This document shows positions 12,601 to 22,805 of a stretch of 64,000 bases of DNA, in pieces. Both the position numbers and the translations under genes were made by a program. How positions within the stretch are numbered: position 1 is the stretch's first letter; each line of letters opens with the position of its first letter. The notes below the pieces were generated by a model. That model was not told the DNA's origin, did no database searches, and saw nothing but the letters and a program-made list of their open reading frames with translations. The stretch lies in NCBI GenBank assembly GCA_963580455.1, contig OY756958.1, forward strand, positions 29,152,501-29,216,500. The letters run 5' to 3'. The stretch is from Euonymus europaeus. Taxonomy: Eukaryota > Streptophyta > Magnoliopsida > Celastrales > Celastraceae.

Positions 12601-15600
12601 AGGCTAAAATTAAACAATCCACCACATCAAAAAATTAATACCCTAAAAAATTACAGAAAACACCGCCACCGTTAATAATACCTATTATTGCTCAATCAAG
12701 AATAATACGGTTAAAGTATGTATAATATATAAATGCCTCAAAAATTTCAAATTGAAACATACCTCTGTGTTTTTCAAAGAAGCAAGTGCCACGCAAGCTC
12801 GGGAAAGAAGAAAATCCCCTGCTAACACTGCTAACTGCATAATAAGTTAAGAAAACAAATCAACCACAAGAATCCTTTCACAACTTGTCAGAAAACTTAA
12901 AATAAATATCAGGCAAAAAGGAAATATGCAACCTTCATATTTCTTCTGCCTATCACTAAAAAGATCCTCTGACAACTTATCAGACAACGTCAAACAGATA
13001 TCAGGCAAAAAATAAAATAAAATATGCCACCTTCATGTAGGCCACATTTCAGCAACAAAACAAAAGCAAATGAAGTTTAAATGTCACGAAAGTCATGTCA
13101 ATCATGAAATTTCATAAGTATCAAGTTCAAGAAAGAGAACAGTACTATAACCACTTTTATTTTCTAGCTTTTACCATGAGATAATGAACAAGAACTACAC
13201 CCAATAACTACCCTCCTAACCAAAAAAGAAAAAATTGTTAATAATATCAAACTAAACGTGGTAGACTATAGGCAACAGGCTAATGACTGTGTACATGGAC
13301 GGAAAGACCATACATGCAGATGTTTGTTCATATTTGCAGCACTTCCTATCAATTGCAGTTATGATACCAATATATTGTCAGAAGTTTACCAATTACCATG
13401 GATCAAGATAGATTTATCAGAAAGAATTGTGATAAATAAACAGTTCAAGCAAAATAGCATTATTTATCATCCTTATTCAAGAGTTCGAGTATGATAGAAG
13501 ATAAATTTAGTGGAGAGGCAGAGACATCCATTAGAAAATAAATGGTTCTCTCTTCAAGGAGACAATACCTTATTACCCATTACACAATTCAATGAAGAAA
13601 TACCACGCCTTGTATCTGCATCATCCAACACATCATCGTGAAGGAGGCTTGCCACCTAAGACAATGAGATAGTTGCATCAATATAGATTCTAGTTAATAA
13701 GAGAAACAAGAACAGAAATGGAAAAAATTGTGTCTTAGGAATTATTAAAACAACAATTGACTAACAAAAGAAAGTAGGGAATAAAAAATCTCAATATGTG
13801 AGACTACTTACGTGAATCATTTCCGTGATCTCAGCTATACACTGCTGTCTTGTACGTAATTCTGTAGTCAGTGTATCTCCTACCACATTAAATGGTGGTT
13901 CAGGTAACCGTACATTCAAAGCTGTTGCCATCAACAGTAAGACCTGTGAAGAAAATGGCTAAGTGGTTTCCTTGAAAATGTGACACATAGCCCCCAATTT
14001 TGAAAATAATAGAACATGTGTCCCAATGGTAGAGTTGCAACTTGCAACTTGCAACTTGCAACCTAGAGGTCACATGTCCAATTCCTTGAAAAGAGTCTCC
14101 ACATATTATTGTGGGTAAAATCAGTGTATGGGTAAGATCATTGCACATCTAGAATTCCCGGATCCCGCCTACCGTGGGAGCCTTGCACTAGAGTTGTTTA
14201 CCTAATAGCTGGGACAGTGGAATTTTACCTCTCATAAGATGGAGTTAGTTACCAAATTTTACGAACTTCATGGATTTGAATGGAACTAAAGTAAAATACA
14301 CAATTTCGAACTGAACATTATGTACAAGTTTGGGTGCACTAAGGTCCTAAATTCTAAATAACACATATTTCACCAATTAAAGTTTTAAATTACAAATACA
14401 TAAGGGTAACATTAAGCCAAATGGGGTTTTTAATTAAGATGGGGGAGGAATATGGAACTCGTATATACATGGGAAAAACTTAAGAAACTTGGACTAGAGG
14501 CAACAAACCTCAGGTCACTCAAACCCAAACATTGACTCAAGACAGTAGCCATTTAACCATTCTGTAACTATAGGAGCAACCAATCCCATCAAGGGGCACA
14601 CTTGCTGGGCAGTCCTTTTTTTTTTCTTCTTCTTTCCATGATCAAAATATGAAAATAAATGCCTTCCAGCAAAGAGTAAACAAAATATAATACAGCAGTC
14701 ATTGTTACTACCGTGGGACGAAACCGTTTTCCTTCCACCCCCAGCTTGAAGAAGTACTCAGCTGCTGAGGCAAGCTTAGGAACCTGAAAGAAATTATAAT
14801 CCACCTGTGATCACTCCACATCATGTTTAACCTTTTTGTCAAGACAGTAAAGCATATTTACTATTCCCTCAGGCACACATATCCCACAACTCAACCAAAA
14901 CATAATAAAATTAACAATTAGATACCTCAGCGACTACCATCGAACGCAACCTGTTAGCGAGAAGCGATAATTCTTCAGCAACAAGTGAAAATGGGTCAAG
15001 TTGTTCCTGGAAACAATAATCAACTAGCTCAATATATAAACAATAGGCTGGACATTTAAAAATATTAAGATATGCAAAATCAGAGGGTAAGTGTCCTCCA
15101 AAAAAACACTTCACTGTCACTGCAACTTGTCAGGAAAAAATAACAATAAGATGTAAAAAGCAACACCCAAGACAATAGCTTAATTTTTTCAGCTTGCTTT
15201 AAATAACCCACACCCAAGATTTTGATTACTGATAGGCTTTGCTGCAGAGACTCAAAAACACTCCAAAAACATGGAGAAATCAGCAATGCATAACAGCAGC
15301 CCATACACATATCCAAGTTCAAGCAACATAATCTAAAGTTCATATTTCCCTTACAAGGTGCCCGTGCAAGGAAAGTATGTATTCTGTAGACTGAGACACT
15401 GAGGCATAGATTCTCAACGAATTATACCTTTTTATTGCCCCACAGAAAAACCGATTCATGCAAATCATAGAGAAGCAGATAACATAAAATGAGATGTAAA
15501 CCTGACCTCAACTAAGGGGCTTTGATGATGAATTCGACGCCTAATGCCATGCAAGACAGGTGAATTCCAGGAATAAGTTTCTCTGTAATAGAAGACCTAC

Positions 15601-16096
15601 TAATCACCAGAAAAAATAACAAGCACGGTATTAATGGTCACTGAAAAAATAACAAGCACAGGCAAACAGAAATCTCAAAAACTATTTAGTCCACCACTCC
15701 AGCAAACAGTAAAGCCACCTATAATCTCTCCCAATTTCACCCCAATACTCGAAAACTAATTACAGTACCCAACTATAAAATCGATCACCGACTGAAACCT
15801 TAATACCAAACAACACTTAAAGCCTAATAAATCAACTAACCACAGAAAATGAGATAGCGAAGAAGAAAAATAGAACACTCGCGGTAATGCATCATCAATT
15901 TCTTCCAAATCTTCTTCCTGTTAGGGCAAAGTAGTATTATCACCTTTGGAGAGTAATTGGCGGCTGAATGAGAGTCATTGGAAGGTGAAAATTTGTGCAG
16001 AGTGTCCTGCCGATGAGAAAGAGACCAAAGGCAACGAACGAAGCTGTGGCTTCTCGTAATCTTGGAAATCCGAGAAAATCCCCGAGAAATTAACAT
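9696..16096 (-). CDS. SPS3: Solanesyl/polyprenyl diphosphate synthase (trans-type), 12 exons, 424 aa
   Basis: Exons in gene order: 16096-15944, 15596-15507, 15006-14926, 14783-14712, 13943-13812, 13655-13569, 12834-12763, 12282-12197, 11844-11712, 11076-10987, 10347-10249, 9875-9696. They sum to 1275 nt and stay in frame. The enzyme extends allylic diphosphates with IPP to make the long side chain of ubiquinone or plastoquinone. Visible motifs are GKRFRPT, the first aspartate-rich motif LLHDDVLDDADTRRG, GDFLLSRAC, TGETMQM, the second motif FQLIDDVLDFTG and KGSLSDIRHGIITAP. The Arg/Ser-rich N-terminus (MLISRGFSRISKITRSHSF) looks like a mitochondrial presequence, which favours the SPS3 clade (about 422 aa in Arabidopsis). 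Introns carry an Au-like SINE. Both catalytic motifs are intact. The orthology call is by recall. Confidence 0.9.
14022..14208 (+). mobile_element. Au-like SINE in an intron of the prenyl synthase gene
   Basis: The 5' part reads AATGGTAGAGTTGCAAC and, after TAGAGGTCACATG, TCCAATTCCTTGAAAAG, in the position of a degenerate B box. The 3' part reads GGATCCCGCCTACCGTGGGAG followed by CCTTGCAC, which matches the conserved 3' region of Au SINEs (GACCCCGC..GCGGGAGCCTTGTGCAC type). It lies opposite to gene transcription in the 13944-14711 intron. The heptamer TTGCAAC is repeated four times at 14035-14062. No clear TSD was found, so it is old. Confidence 0.65.
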
Positions 16097-16875
16097 CCTC
16101 TTCCTCCTGAACCTCGAGAGACGGTGAGAGATTCAAGAGAACGCCCGTGTGCGAGGGGGAGGCGGTCAAACAGGTTTGCAAGCGTAGCCACCAAGTTTTG
16201 GTTTTGTGAATACACCGTCCGTCCACGTAGCTAAACCATTTAAAACTGTTAAACCCTCTCCATCTTTCCTTTTTTCTTTCCTTTTTTAGAAATAAAGCCT
16301 CCTTTAATCCAACAACGTTGCATTATTTGACATTTCTTTGTTTTTCTCTAATGTTCAAAAAAATAATTAATCTCAAAATGACTGTTTAAAAATTTAATTA
16401 TATTATTTCGAGATCAATATATAGAATAGTTATAGTTATTATTATTAGTTTGTTACCTTGTTAGCCTTTTCAAATTGATAATATATCTAGATAATAAATT
16501 ATATTAAAAATTTTGTAATTATATAATACAAAAAAGAATACATATGTGATTAAAAAAATTTATCACTACTATGCTTATTATCTTTAAAAGTATTTAAAAC
16601 TCAATATATACAAGTTTGAAGGAATTAATATTGTGTATTTTTAATATAATATATAATTTTTAATAAGAAATAGAAGAAAATGTTACACAAATGATTTTTC
16701 GTTAGTCTCTTCCTTTTTTAATAAAAAAAATGAGTGGGGTTCGAACTCAAGGATTTGATATTATATAGAATCCAACTCGCAACTCAATTACTTGAGATTA
16801 GTTGTTCATCTTTTTAATACAATATAATAATTAATTTTAACATATTTGACATTTGTTCATCACTTATAAAACCTT
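16097..16875. other. Upstream region of the prenyl synthase, LINE target flank
   Basis: AT-rich spacer. A GGGTTCGAACTC box near 16738-16750 resembles an RNA polymerase III B box and may be a SINE remnant. The promoter and 5' UTR of the prenyl synthase should lie at about 16100-16300. No other gene is seen. Confidence 0.5.
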
Positions 16876-16892
16876 AAGGTTTGGCTGGAGAT
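16876..16892. repeat. LINE target-site duplication, left copy
   Basis: AAGGTTTGGCTGGAGAT is identical to 22434-22450 on the far side of the A-tail. The first two A bases may belong to the tail, so the true duplication is 15-17 bp. The pre-insertion context CCTT|AAGG fits the TT|AA cleavage preference of L1-type endonucleases. Confidence 0.95.
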
Positions 16893-16908
16893 AATTAAGC
16901 AAAATAAT

Positions 16909-16945
16909 CCTCTCTCTTGAGAGCTTTTTCCTCTCTCTTGAGAGC
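16909..16945. promoter_or_regulatory. Duplicated palindromic motif in the LINE 5' UTR
   Basis: CCTCTCTCTTGAGAGC is repeated with a 21-bp spacing, and each copy contains the palindrome CTCTCTTGAGAG-like core. It is a candidate internal promoter element, because LINE promoters lie in the 5' UTR. The function is inferred from position only. Confidence 0.35.
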
Positions 16946-17030
16946 CGCCGCCCCCTTTTGTTAGGGTTTTCTGGGCTTTGATTACGGTTTGCACTGGTAT
17001 CCGGTTAGGAGGTTACTTCCTCTTAGTATC

Positions 17031-18311
17031 ATGGAGGCAATGGAAAATCAATGGGCGAAGATGCGGTTAACAGATGAAGAAGCTACTGAGATTGGTCTTG
17101 CAAAGGAGGCTGTGGTGGCTTCAAGCGTTCGGCATAAGTGTTTATTAGGGAGAGTTCTTACTCGCAAATCTGTTCACAGAGATTCATTCATGAACACAAT
17201 GACTGGAGTCTGGAAATCTGTAGGGGGTGTGAATATCTCTGCGCTACAGGATAATTTGTTTTTGTTCCAATTTGAGGATGCGGAGGCTAAGAAATTGGTT
17301 CTCAGGAATGGTCCTTGGCATTTCGAAAAGAATCTAATTGTGATGGGAGAAATAGCAGATAATGTTCAGCCTGCTCAAGTGCAATTGAATCACGCTGGCT
17401 TTTGGATCCAAATACATGAAGTCCCAATAATAGGAATGACGGAAGAGGTGGCGAGACGGGTGGGATCTACTATTGGGGATTTGCTGGGTATTTCTAACGA
17501 AGGATCGCCTTTGCAGTGGGGCAGATTTCTGCGTGTTCGAGTCAACATAGATATCACTAAGCCACTTCGGCGGGGTGTGAAAATACGGATTGAGGGATTG
17601 GAACCTCAATGGTTGCCTCTCCGGTATGAACGACTGATGAATTATTGCTATTGTTGTGGGCAGATGGATCATGGTCTTCGAGATTGTAAAATATCCGTAC
17701 GGGGTGAGAGTGGGACTTCGTCAGATTCTTGGCAATATGGTGACTGGCTTCGAGCAGGCCCAATCGGGTTAAGATTTTCTCAGCAATCACGATCATCTTC
17801 TCCCTCTACTCCAGACCAATCTACTGGGGACTCTCATCATGAGAGTAATGGAAGAAAAGGCCTTTCAGGTACGGCGGCTAAGGAGGGGGGACAAGGATCT
17901 AGTTCTGTAAAAGAATCAGAGGTGGAGGGGTTGCGAAAAGTTTGTTCTGAATCTGGTGGGAAGATAGCGAATATGGATGGTGATATGGTTAGTACTCCTA
18001 GCTCCAAGAGGCAAGACAAAGAGGGGGTTGGGTTGATCACTGAAATATGTTCTACAATCATGGATACTGATGGTCGTGGGGTGAAAGGCTGGAAGCGCAA
18101 AGCTCGGTCTAAGAGTATGCAAGTTGGGCTGTCTGATACAATGATTTCTTTGGGGAAGCATGTCAGGGAGGAGTGTAGAGAAGAGGAGGGGTCTGCTCCT
18201 CCATCCAAAAAAGGTTTAGTGTCAAACGAGGTTTCCCTACAGAAGGGATTCGACACACCAATGATTGCTTTATCGGTGGAGGCTGTGTGTCAGCCCCGCC
18301 GGTCACAATGA
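17031..18311 (+). CDS. LINE ORF1: DUF4283 / zinc-knuckle gag-like RNA-binding protein
   Basis: 426 codons from the first ATG (17031). An in-frame frame continues upstream to 16989 without an ATG. The N-terminal half (about residues 25-150) has the DUF4283 pattern typical of plant L1 ORF1: CLLGRVLTRKSV, then FLFQFEDAEAKKLVLRNGPWHF-like text, then WIQIHEVP. It is followed by a CX2CX4HX4C zinc knuckle (CYCCGQMDHGLRDC). The C-terminal part is Ser/Gly/charge-rich and unstructured. The protein should coat LINE RNA as a chaperone in the ribonucleoprotein. Its stop codon overlaps the ORF2 start in the sequence ATGA at 18308-18311. Confidence 0.93.
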   Translation: MEAMENQWAKMRLTDEEATEIGLAKEAVVASSVRHKCLLGRVLTRKSVHRDSFMNTMTGVWKSVGGVNISALQDNLFLFQFEDAEAKKLVLRNGPWHFEKNLIVMGEIADNVQPAQVQLNHAGFWIQIHEVPIIGMTEEVARRVGSTIGDLLGISNEGSPLQWGRFLRVRVNIDITKPLRRGVKIRIEGLEPQWLPLRYERLMNYCYCCGQMDHGLRDCKISVRGESGTSSDSWQYGDWLRAGPIGLRFSQQSRSSSPSTPDQSTGDSHHESNGRKGLSGTAAKEGGQGSSSVKESEVEGLRKVCSESGGKIANMDGDMVSTPSSKRQDKEGVGLITEICSTIMDTDGRGVKGWKRKARSKSMQVGLSDTMISLGKHVREECREEEGSAPPSKKGLVSNEVSLQKGFDTPMIALSVEAVCQPRRSQ

Positions 18312-21300
18312 AAATCGTAAGTTGGAACGTTCGGGGGCTTGGGAACCCTCGAAGCGTTCTAGCCCTTCATGAGTTGGTGAAGCGGCAAGCTCCCAAGGTT
18401 ATCTTTTTGATGGAGACTAAATTGTTGAAGCAAGCGGCAGATTCTATTCGGCGAAAGTTGGGATTCAAGCATGGTTTCTATGTGGAAAGGGAAGGTTTGG
18501 CTGGCGGTTTGGCTTTGTATTGGTCTGATGACATATCTTTTCACCTTTCTTCTTACTCCAAATTTCATATTGATGGGTGGATTTCTTATGAGAATCAGGA
18601 ACCATGGAGATTTACTGGGTTTTATGGGGACCCGGTGTCAAACCAGAGATACCTTTCGTGGGAACTTCTCAGGCGTCTATATGCTTCTATGAATGGTGCT
18701 TGGCTTATAATGGGAGACTTTAATGAGATTTCGGTGGGTCAGGATATGATAGGGATGGGCCAGAGATCTTTGCGGAATATGAAGGCTTTTCGTGAAGTTT
18801 TGGATTTTTGTGGTTTAAGGGAATTAGATTTCACAGGGCCTCAATTTACTTGGAGTCGTCGTTCAGCTGATCCTCACTCTACCCGTGTTCGGTTAGATAA
18901 AGGAGTGTGTAATTTTGAATGGCGGCAACGATTCCCTCAGTTCATGATTCTTCATGATGTTAGTTCTGTGTCAGACCATCTACCTATTGTTTTATTTGAT
19001 CCTGGGCAGTGGAATAGGAAGGTTAAAAATTTTCGATTTGAAGAAATGTGGCTATCCAATATTGCTTGTTCTGGTGTGATAGCGCAATCCTGGGGTGCCT
19101 CAGTTGACCGTAATGTGAATTTGAGGATTTCCCTTCGTCGTTTGGCCACAGATCTTCAAGTGTGGAGTCGATCTTCGTTTGGTAGTGTAAGGCAAAAGGT
19201 GGCTCTTCTGAGAGATAAATTGAGCTCTTTGCACTCGGACCCTGGGTCTGAGATTTCTTTAATTCTTGGGGTGGAGCAGCATCTTAATTCGGTGCTTGCG
19301 CAAGAAGAAGTGATGTGGCATCAAAGATCTCGGATTAATTGGTTGCAACATGGTGATCGAAATACTAAATTTTTCCACAACCAGGCCAGTCAAAGGAAGC
19401 GGAGGAACTTAATTAAGGGTATTGAGCTTGAATCAGGCTCTTGGTGCGAGGACAGTGTGTTAATGCAACAAGAATTCTTGAATTTTTTCTCCTCACTCTT
19501 TCGGTCTGAAGCCTCATCAGATGATATTCCTAATTTTGGTTTCCTTGAAGGTAGGGTCACACCGGAAATGAATGATATTCTTATGGCGGAGTTTACCAAA
19601 GATCATATTGTGGAGGCAGTATTCCAAATGGGGGCTACCAAAGCTCCTGGTCCAGATGGCTTCCCAGCCTTATTCTACCAAAAATTCTGGGGTATTGTGG
19701 GAGATCAGGTGATCATTACTTGTCTGAATTTTCTCAATCATGGTGGCTCTCTCAAGGATATTAATGATACAACAATAGTCCTCATTCCAAAATCTACCTC
19801 TCCAAGGAAGGTCTCTGAATTTAGGCCCATTGCTTTATGTAATGTAATTTATAAAATTATCTCTAAAGCTTTGGCTAATCGGTTGAAATTGATCCTCCCC
19901 GAGTTGATTTCGGAAGTTCAGAGTGCTTTTGTGCCAGGAAGATTAATAACTGATAATGTTGTGATAGCGTATGAAACTCTTCACTCAATGGCCAAGCAAC
20001 CTATTAATCATTCCGGGTCTTTTGCGCTCAAACTTGATATGAGTAAAGCGTATGATAGGGTTGAGTGGCAATTTTTGCAAGCTATCATGCTCCGCATGGG
20101 GTTTAATATTATATGGGTGCAGAGAATCCTAGAATGTGTCTCTTCCGTCTCATATAGGATTTTGGTGAATGGCGTGCTGTCCCCCTCTTTTCAACCAGCC
20201 CGCGGACTTCGTCAAGGTGATCCTATCTCTCCATATCTATTTTTGTTATGCTCGGAAGCTTTATCTTCTCTACTTTCATATGAAGTACATTGTGGGACTA
20301 TCTATGGATATCGGGCCAGTTCCCGTAGTCCTGTTGTGTCTCAGTTATATTTTGCAGATGATAGCTTCCTTTTTGGCCGAGCGTGCATGACGGAGATGTG
20401 TAAGTTTAGAGAGGCGTTGAAGACTTATGAGAAATATTCTGGCCAAGCAATCAATTTCTCCAAGTCTTCTATATCTTTTAGTAGCCGTGTTCCCAATCTT
20501 GTGAGGACCCGTCTAGCTGCTGTGCTGGGGGTTGCAGTGGTGCCCAATCATGATCGTTATTTGGGGATGCCTTGTTCCATTAGTCGGAATAAGAATCGGG
20601 CTTTTCAATTTATCGAGGACAGGGTGTGGCGTAAGATTAATGGATGGAGTGAAAGTTTCCTATCTCAGGCTGGTCGAGAAACTCTTATAAAATCAGTTTG
20701 TCAAGCAATTCCTCTTTATACAATGAGCTGTTTTAAACTTCCTAGGGGCCTTTGTCTGAGGCTCCATGCTCTTTTGGCTCGCTACTGGTGGGGAGGAAGC
20801 CTGGAGAGTAGGAAGATTCATTGGCTGTCTTGGAGGAAATTAATTCAGCCTCATAAGGATGGGGGATTGGGCTTCAAACATTTTGAGGCATTTAATTTGG
20901 CTTTTCTGGCTAAGCAGGGATGGCGGCTAATTGATAATCCTCACTCTCTGGTGTCTAGAGTTCTTAAAGCCAAGTATTACGCTCATTGTGATTTCCTAGA
21001 TGCCAAATCAGCTCCTCATCACTCATATATGTGGAAGGGTTTTATTGCTGGCCGAGAGATTTTAACACGAGGGACACGGTGGTGTATGGGTGATGGTTCT
21101 CGAACATCTATCTATCATGATAGATGGTTACCCCGAGTGCCTTCTTTCAAAGTTTATTCCCCCCCAAGTTTGGATAGCCATCTTCGCGTGTCAGCTCTCA
21201 TCTGTAATAATTCCTGGAAGGAAAATTTTATAAGGGAGAATTTCTTACCTGGAGATGTGGAGGCCATTCTCCAAATTCCACTCTCTATAAGGGCTGTTCC

Positions 21301-22402
21301 AGATAGACTATTATGGCATTACTCAGTGGATGGAAGATATACTGTGAAATCTGGATACCATGTAGCTTATGCATATTTGCAAAGATCTGAATCAGATAGA
21401 GCAGAATCTAGTTCTGGCCATGGCTCTTGGTGGACAGCCTTTTGGAAAGTGCCTTTGCCTCCAAAGATTCAAAACTTCATCTGGAAGGCATGTAATTCTA
21501 GTATTCCTGTGGCAGAGCAACTTTTTATACGGCATGCAAGTCCTTCAGCTATATGCGCACTATGTGGCAAAGGAGATGAGTCTATCGAGCATGCTTTATT
21601 TCACTGCAATTTGGCTAAAACTGTGTGGAAGGAAAGCTCGTTGAAGCATCTATTCCCTATCCCAGGTGATGTTTTTTCGATCCTTTGCTCCAATATGTGT
21701 ATCCAACAGCCCCTGGCAACCTTTCAATTATGGTGTATTACTATTTGGCATATTTGGTTGGGGAGAAATAAATTGTATTTTGATCAACGGTGGGATCCAC
21801 CTTCTCAAATTGTGGGGAGAGCTGAGACTCATATGGAGGAGTTTTTGCTTGCTAAAAGTACTACTTCACCTAGATCTTGTGCTCCAGTTATTACATGTGG
21901 TCCCTGTCATTGGAGACCCCCTGATATTGGATATGTAAAAATTAATGTTGATGGAGCAACAAAGATTGAGGATAGCACTGCAGGTGTTGGGATAATTGGT
22001 CGAAATGCGGATGGTGGTTTTTTATTTGCTGTGTCCATCCCTGTAACAGGTTCTTCTAATGTCGAAGTCATTGAAGCTTTGGGATGTCGTATGGGTATAC
22101 AATGGGCTCATCAAATGGGCATCCCTAAAGTGATATTAGAGAGTGATTCACTGATGACTATCTCTGCTATGAAGTCTCAGATAACAATGGGTGGTGTTGC
22201 GGCAGTGGTCATAGAAGACTGCAAAATCTTGGCTATGGAGTTTCAATTGGTGTCCTTCAGTCATGTTCGTCGCCATGGGAACACTGTAGCACATACGTTG
22301 GCACGTTTTGCTTTATCTATTCCTCATGAGGTGTCTTGGTGTAATTCAATTCCTGCTTGGCTGGTTAATGCCTTGGAGAAGGATTATATTTCTGATTCTT
22401 AG
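18308..22402 (+). CDS. LINE ORF2: endonuclease, reverse transcriptase, zf-RVT, RNase H
   Basis: 1364 codons from the ATG at 18308; an upstream in-frame GTG at 18287 is not needed. Domains in order: an AP-type endonuclease (MKIVSWNVRGLG, FLMETKL, GDFNE, SDHLPI); a reverse transcriptase (APGPDGFPALFYQKFW, LDMSKAYDRVEW, GLRQGDPISPYLF, catalytic YFADDS, YLGMP); a zf-RVT region (WKVPLPPKIQNFIWKA, CALCGKGDESIEHALFHC); and a C-terminal RVT_3/RNase H (NVDGATK, EVIEALG, LESDS, NTVAHTLARF). In the last motif the usual Asp position reads His, as I recall is common in this plant clade. ORF2 nicks the target and primes cDNA synthesis. No internal stop or frameshift is seen. Confidence 0.95.
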   Translation: MKIVSWNVRGLGNPRSVLALHELVKRQAPKVIFLMETKLLKQAADSIRRKLGFKHGFYVEREGLAGGLALYWSDDISFHLSSYSKFHIDGWISYENQEPWRFTGFYGDPVSNQRYLSWELLRRLYASMNGAWLIMGDFNEISVGQDMIGMGQRSLRNMKAFREVLDFCGLRELDFTGPQFTWSRRSADPHSTRVRLDKGVCNFEWRQRFPQFMILHDVSSVSDHLPIVLFDPGQWNRKVKNFRFEEMWLSNIACSGVIAQSWGASVDRNVNLRISLRRLATDLQVWSRSSFGSVRQKVALLRDKLSSLHSDPGSEISLILGVEQHLNSVLAQEEVMWHQRSRINWLQHGDRNTKFFHNQASQRKRRNLIKGIELESGSWCEDSVLMQQEFLNFFSSLFRSEASSDDIPNFGFLEGRVTPEMNDILMAEFTKDHIVEAVFQMGATKAPGPDGFPALFYQKFWGIVGDQVIITCLNFLNHGGSLKDINDTTIVLIPKSTSPRKVSEFRPIALCNVIYKIISKALANRLKLILPELISEVQSAFVPGRLITDNVVIAYETLHSMAKQPINHSGSFALKLDMSKAYDRVEWQFLQAIMLRMGFNIIWVQRILECVSSVSYRILVNGVLSPSFQPARGLRQGDPISPYLFLLCSEALSSLLSYEVHCGTIYGYRASSRSPVVSQLYFADDSFLFGRACMTEMCKFREALKTYEKYSGQAINFSKSSISFSSRVPNLVRTRLAAVLGVAVVPNHDRYLGMPCSISRNKNRAFQFIEDRVWRKINGWSESFLSQAGRETLIKSVCQAIPLYTMSCFKLPRGLCLRLHALLARYWWGGSLESRKIHWLSWRKLIQPHKDGGLGFKHFEAFNLAFLAKQGWRLIDNPHSLVSRVLKAKYYAHCDFLDAKSAPHHSYMWKGFIAGREILTRGTRWCMGDGSRTSIYHDRWLPRVPSFKVYSPPSLDSHLRVSALICNNSWKENFIRENFLPGDVEAILQIPLSIRAVPDRLLWHYSVDGRYTVKSGYHVAYAYLQRSESDRAESSSGHGSWWTAFWKVPLPPKIQNFIWKACNSSIPVAEQLFIRHASPSAICALCGKGDESIEHALFHCNLAKTVWKESSLKHLFPIPGDVFSILCSNMCIQQPLATFQLWCITIWHIWLGRNKLYFDQRWDPPSQIVGRAETHMEEFLLAKSTTSPRSCAPVITCGPCHWRPPDIGYVKINVDGATKIEDSTAGVGIIGRNADGGFLFAVSIPVTGSSNVEVIEALGCRMGIQWAHQMGIPKVILESDSLMTISAMKSQITMGGVAAVVIEDCKILAMEFQLVSFSHVRRHGNTVAHTLARFALSIPHEVSWCNSIPAWLVNALEKDYISDS

Positions 22403-22433
22403 TTAATGAAAGATGTTTCTTCTCAAAAAAAAA

Positions 22434-22450
22434 AAGGTTTGGCTGGAGAT
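22434..22450. repeat. LINE target-site duplication, right copy
   Basis: Identical to 16876-16892 and directly follows the A-tail. Confidence 0.95.
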
Positions 22451-22805
22451 TGCACATTTGGGTCCAAATTCCAAAGGCAACTTAATGATTTTTTTATTAA
22501 CCAATCAGCAATTGACAACTGAAACCGTGGAACATGAAAATAATTAAGCCCAACAGAGGAGAGAAAAAATCAAAAATTAACTGTGCACATTATTGTGTTT
22601 ACAGGTTTAGAGCAGCAACTATAATGAATTAATAATACCCACTCCTGCCTTATCACATCCATAAACTCTTCATTAGTGCTTTTAAGCATCAATGAAAGAG
22701 GTACCTTAACTCCCCTCTGCACAACCTCCAAGTGCCTAGGCTTAATCCTCTTCTCCAAACTGAAAGAAAAATATTGTGGAAACTCCATGAGCTACTCCAG
22801 ATTTT

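Larger units (their letters stand above)
16893..22433 (+). mobile_element. Full-length L1-type LINE (non-LTR retrotransposon), apparently intact
   Basis: About 5.54 kb, containing in order a short 5' UTR, ORF1 (17031-18311), ORF2 (18308-22402), a 3' UTR of only about 22 bp ending ATGTTTCTTCTC, and an 11-A tail (22425-22435). A perfect 17-bp duplication flanks it. Both ORFs are open, and all endonuclease and reverse-transcriptase signature motifs are present. Near the 5' end CCTCTCTCTTGAGAGC occurs twice (16909-16924 and 16930-16945). These features indicate a recent, complete target-primed insertion. Whether it is still active cannot be told from sequence. Confidence 0.95.

Noticed and set aside
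14000..14210. tRNA gene suggested by B-box-like sequence
   Set aside because: There is no cloverleaf; the sequence fits an Au-like SINE.
16989..17030. Upstream extension of LINE ORF1
   Set aside because: The upstream codon is TTG, not ATG; the first ATG is at 17031 and begins the family-like sequence.
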